From Saccoglossus kowalevskii (Eukaryota; Hemichordata; Enteropneusta; Harrimaniidae), in NCBI RefSeq assembly GCF_000003605.2, contig NW_003146237.1:1-50668 (forward strand): 50,668 nucleotides of DNA, in the 5' to 3' direction. The notes beneath the pieces are model-generated. The model searched no databases. It was not told the origin of the DNA and saw nothing but the letters and a program-made list of their open reading frames with translations. The position numbers were made by a program, and so were the translations under genes. Shown here in pieces: positions 47,166-50,668 of this stretch; position 1 is the first letter of the stretch, and each line of letters begins with the position of its first letter.

Positions 47166-48060
47166 TACATTCACTCAGGGTTGCCATTTACATCACTCAG
47201 GGTTGTCATTTTACCTTCACTCAGGGTTGCACTTTTACATTCACTCAGGGTTGCCATTTACATTCACTCAGGGTTGCCATTTACATTCACTCAGGGTTGT
47301 CATTTTACCTTTCACTCAGGGTTGTCATTTACATTCACTCAGGGTTGTCATTTTACTTTCACTCAGGGTTGCCATTTACATTCACTCAGGGTTGCCATTT
47401 ACATTCACTCAGGGTTGCCATTTACCTTCACTTAGGGTTGCCATTTTACATTCACTCAGGGTTGTCATTTACATTCACTCAGGGTTGTCATTTACATTCA
47501 CTCAGGGTTGTCATTTTACATTCACTCATGGTTGTCATTTACATTCACTCAGGGTTGCCACTTACATTCACTCAGGGTTGCCATTTACATTCACTCAGGG
47601 TTGCCATTTACATTCACTCAGGGTTGCCATTTTACATTCACTCAGGGTTGCCATTTTACCTTCACTCAGGGTTGCCATTTTACCTTCACTCAGGGTTGCT
47701 ATTTACATTCACTCATGGTTGCCGTTTACATTCACTCAGGGTTGCCATTTTACATTCACTCAGGGTTGCCATTTTACCTTCACTCAGGGTTGCCATTTAC
47801 ATTCACTCAGGGTTGCCATTTTACATTCACTCAGGGTTGCCATTTTACATTCACTCAGGGTTGCCATTTTACATTCACTCAGGGTTGCCATTTTACATTC
47901 ACTCAGGGTTGCCATTTTACCTTCACTCAGGGTTGCCATTTACATTCACTCAGGGATGTCATTTTACCTTCACTCAGGGTTGTCATTTACATTCACTCAG
48001 GGTTGCCATTTACATTCACTCAGGGTTGCCATTTACATTCACTTAGGGTTGCCATTTTAC
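47166..48060 (+). repeat. A-type block, with indels at its left end
   Basis: Between 47,190 and 47,315 there are several length changes: ACATCACTC, GTTGCACTTTTAC and ACCTTTCACTC. The post-B C block is missing or unrecognisable here. Further right, ACTTTCACTC at about 47,356, GTTGCCACTTAC near 47,556 and GTTGCCGTTTAC at 47,721 match 3.7-4.0 kb. Confidence 0.6.
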
Positions 48061-49030
48061 CTTCACTCAGGGTTGCCATTTTACCTTCCTCAGGGTTGTC
48101 ATTTACATTCACTCAGGGTTGACATTTACATTCACTTAGGGTTGCCATTTACATTCACTCAGGGTTGCCATTTACATTCACTCAGGGTTGTCATTTTACA
48201 TTCACTCAGGGTTGCCATTTACATTCACTCAGGGTTATCATTTACATTCACTCAGGGTTGCCATTTTACCTTCACTCAGGGTTGCCATTTACATTCACTC
48301 AGGGTTGCCATTTACATTCACTCAGGGTTGTCATTTTACCTTCACTCAGGGTTGTCATTTACAGTCACTCAGGGTTGCCATTTACATTCACTCAGGGTTG
48401 TCATTTACATTCACTCAGGGTTGTCATTTACATTCACTCAGGGTTGCCATTTACATTCACTCAGGGTTGTCATTTTACCTTCACTCAGGGTTGTCATTTA
48501 CATTCACTCAGGGTTGTCATTTACATTCACTCAGGGTTGTCATTTTACCTTCACTCAGGGTTGCCATTTACATTCACTCAGGGTTGCCATTTACATTCAC
48601 TCAGGGTTGCCATTTACCTTCACTTAGGGTTGCCATTTTACATTCACTCAGGGTTGTCATTTACATTCACTCAGGGTTGTCATTTACATTCACTCAGGGT
48701 TGTCATTTTACATTCACTCATGGTTGTCATTTACATTCACTCAAGGTTGCCATTTACATTCACTCAGGGTTGCCATTTACATTCACTCATGGTTGCCATT
48801 TACATTCACTCAGGGTTGCCATTTTACATTCACTCAGGGTTGCCATTTTACCTTCACTCAGGGTTGCCATTTACATTCACTCAGGGTTGCCATTTTACAT
48901 TCACTCAGGGTTGCCATTTTACATTCACTCAGGGTTGCCATTTTACCTTCACTCATGGTTGCCATTTACATTCACTCAGGGTTGTCATTTTACCTTCACT
49001 CAGGGTTGTCATTTACATTCACTCATGGTT
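48061..49030 (+). repeat. Short C then A-type block
   Basis: One CCTTCCTC monomer near 48,086 and one GTTGACATTTAC, then A: CAGGGTTATC near 48,233, TTTACAGTCACTC near 48,362, and the A signature near 48,706 followed by CTCAAGG. ACCTTCACTCATGG near 48,946 is shared with 3,220 and 17,620. Confidence 0.6.
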
Positions 49031-49380
49031 GCCATTTTAACTTCACTCATGGTTGCCATTTTACATTCACTCAGGGTTGCCATTTTACATTCACTCAGGG
49101 TTGCCATTTACCTTCACTCAGGGTTGCCATTTACATTCACTTAGGGATGCCATTTACATTCACTCAGGGTTGCCATTTACATTCACTCAGGGTTGCCATT
49201 TTACATTCACTCAGGGTTGCCATTTTACATTCACTTAGGGTTGCCATTTTACATTCACTCAGGGTTGTCATTTACATTCACTCATGGTTGCCATTTTAAC
49301 TTCACTCATGGTTGCCATTTTACATTCACTCAGGGTTGCCATTTTACATTCACTCAGGGTTGCCATTTACATTCACTCAG
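49031..49380 (+). repeat. D-type block with complete 259-bp 11-mer
   Basis: TTTTAAC monomers begin at 49,031 and 49,290. The order is the standard one with no private change noted. After it the sequence follows 18.25-18.45 kb, including GGGTTACC near 49,452. Confidence 0.75.
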
Positions 49381-50668
49381 GGTTGCCATTTACATTCACT
49401 CAGGGTTGCCATTTACATTCACTCAGGGTTGCCATTTACCTTCACTTAGGGTTACCATTTTACATTCACTCAGGGTTGTCATTTACATTCACTCAGGGTT
49501 GCCATTTTACATTCACTCAGGGTTGCCATTTTACCTTCACTCAGGGTTGCCATTTTACCTTCACTCAGGGTTGCCATTTACATTCACTCATGGTTGCCAT
49601 TTACATTCACTCAGGGTTGCCATTTTACATTCACTCAGGGTTGCCATTTTACCTTCACTCAGGGTTGCCATTTACATTCACTCAGGGTTGCCATTGTACC
49701 TTCACTCAGGGTTGCCATTTACATTCACTCAGGGTTGCCATTTTACATTCACTCAGGGTTGTCACTTACATTCACTCATGGTTGCCATTTTAACTTCACT
49801 CATGGTTGCCATTTTACATTCACTCAGGGTTGACATTTTACATTCACTCAGGGTTGCCATTTACCTTCACTCAGGGTGACATTTACATTCACTTAGGGTT
49901 GCCATTTTACCTTCACTCAGGGTTGTCATTTACATTCACTCAGGGTTGCCATTTACCTTTCACTTAGGGTTGCCATTTTACATTCACTCAGGGTTGTCAT
50001 TTACATTCACTCAGGGTTGTCATTTACATTCACTCAGGGTTGTCATTTTACATTCACTCATGGTTGTCATTTACATTCACTCAGGGTTGCCATTTACATT
50101 CACTCAGGGTTGCCATTTACATTCACTCAGGGTTGCCATTTACATTCACTCAGGGTTGCCATTTTACATTCACTCAGGGTTGCCATTTTACCTTCACTCA
50201 GGGTTGCCATTTTACCTTCACTCAGGGTTGCTATTTACATTCACTCATGGTTGCCATTTACATTCACTCAGGGTTGCCATTTTACATTCACTCAGGGTTG
50301 CCATTTACATTCACTTAGGGATGCCATTTACATTCACTCAGGGTTGCCATTTACATTCACTCAGGGTTGCCATTTTACATTCACTCAGGGTTGCCATTTA
50401 CATTCACTCAGGGTTGCCATTTTCCATTCACTTAGGGTTGTTATTTACATTCACTCATGGTTGCCATTTTGCATTCACTCAGGGTTGCCATTTTATCTTC
50501 ACTCAGGGTTGTCATTTTACCTTCACTCAGGGTTGCCATTTATATTCACTTAGGGTTGCCCTTTTACCTTCACTCAGGGTTGCCATTTACATTCACTCAG
50601 GGTTGCCATTTACATTCACTCAGGGTTGCCATTTACATTCACTCAGGGTTGCCATTTACATTCACTCA
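49381..50668 (+). repeat. A-type block with D and B fragments (right edge)
   Basis: GTTGCCATTGTACC near 49,690, GTTGTCACTTAC near 49,760, a TTTTAAC monomer near 49,783 and CAGGGTGACATTT near 49,875 (one T lost). ACCTTTCACTTAGGG near 49,955 repeats the extra-T variant seen near 26. The A signature is near 50,046. From about 50,440 the order GTTGTTATTTAC, TTTTGCATTC, TTATCTTC, CATTTATATTC, CCCTTTTACC is the start of a B block, but the window ends in ordinary ACATTC monomers instead. Confidence 0.6.

Larger units (their letters stand above)
1..50668 (+). repeat. Satellite/minisatellite array, 23/24-bp monomer, fills the window
   Basis: Every line of the sequence is made of one short unit in the same orientation. 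A typical 23-bp unit lies at 15,381-15,403 and a 24-bp unit at 15,450-15,473; they differ only in having three or four T's before the core ACATTCACTCAGGGTTGCC. The commonest alternatives are ACCTTC for ACATTC, GTC for GCC, CTTAGGG or CTCATGG for CTCAGGG, and TTATCTTC. The 23-bp unit is about 43% GC, has no CpG, and its plus strand is pyrimidine-rich (14 of 23). No unique DNA, transposon, inversion or gene interrupts it and neither array edge is present. Known biology: such arrays are eukaryotic heterochromatin, often subtelomeric or pericentromeric. The species and chromosomal position cannot be read from the sequence. Confidence 0.98.

Noticed and set aside
46564..48627. 687-codon plus-strand open frame, and other long ones (31,299-33,107; 31,531-33,195; 35,754-37,406; 21,666-23,306; 15,190-16,773)
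   Set aside because: They consist only of satellite octads, overlap each other in different frames, begin at ATGs made by CTCATGG or GATGCC variants, and end at TTAGGG- or TTTTAAC-derived stops. There is no domain, signal peptide or promoter context.
1..50668. CRISPR array
   Set aside because: Period and unit size could mislead a detector, but there are no unique spacers: the whole period is the repeat itself, and there are no cas genes.
1..50668. True telomere or interstitial telomeric repeat
   Set aside because: TTAGGG occurs once per variant monomer, never as adjacent hexamers; the period is 23/24 bp. Only a TRF-site resemblance is claimed.
1..50668. G-quadruplex array
   Set aside because: There is one GGG per 23-24 bp, so loops would be about 20 nt, far beyond usual G4 limits.
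1..50668. AP-1/GCN4 sites from TCACTCA (complement TGAGTGA)
   Set aside because: It differs from TGASTCA at a key position in every monomer; I see no variant that restores it.
1..50668. Inverted segments, hairpins or transposon insertions
   Set aside because: All monomers read in the same orientation; no terminal inverted repeats, target-site duplications or non-satellite sequence were seen.
1..50668. Assigning a species or a named satellite family
   Set aside because: I do not recognise the monomer with confidence, and nothing outside the repeat is present to place it.

Overview
The whole 50.7 kb window is one uninterrupted satellite/minisatellite array. The unit is 23 or 24 bp: three or four T's, then a core reading ACATTCACTCAGGGTTGCC. 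It is repeated roughly 2,100 times (window length divided by about 23.5), always in the same orientation. I found no protein gene, RNA gene, transposon, CRISPR array, inverted segment or unique spacer. Both window ends fall inside monomers, so the array continues on both sides. Arrays of this length and organisation are typical of eukaryotic heterochromatin (subtelomeric, pericentromeric or sex-chromosomal). Nothing here identifies the species. Bacterial-style reading does not apply, and the long open frames are a by-product of the repeat period.

The array is not homogeneous. Monomers carry linked variants that define four recurring blocks, named here A to D. A blocks have TTTTACATTCACTCATGG after GTC. 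B blocks are rich in TTATCTTC and in the pair TTATCTTCAATTAGGG plus TTTTGCATTCAC. C blocks have a 22-bp monomer with ACCTTCCTCAGGG, and GTTGACATTTAC. D blocks have TTTTAACTTCACTCATGG and CACTTAGGGATGCC. They tend to follow one another in the order D-B-C-A, a kilobase-scale higher-order repeat with irregular copy lengths. Inside D there is a precise 259-bp, 11-monomer unit that I found eight times.

Layout: A/D/B/C/A/D from 1 to 4.7 kb; an indel-rich patch at 4.69-4.85 kb; C, D and triplicated A to 7.8 kb; the largest B block at 7.8-12.4 kb; then repeated D-B-C-A cycles to the right end. On top of this are near-identical segmental duplications of 0.5 to 2.5 kb, some adjacent (519, 888 and 1,788 bp shifts) and others 5 to 44 kb apart. 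They differ by a few substitutions and by whole-monomer gains or losses (48, 70, 71 bp). This is the signature of repeated unequal exchange, replication slippage or break repair within the array.

The best leads for something undescribed are: (i) the D-B-C-A organisation with its 259-bp unit; (ii) TTAGGGTTG in many variant monomers, an exact match to the known TRF1/TRF2 Myb half-site YTAGGGTTR; (iii) the nearly CpG-free consensus; (iv) the splice-acceptor-like plus strand and Pumilio-like minus strand, which matter only if the array is transcribed. Block boundaries are by eye and good to about one or two monomers.
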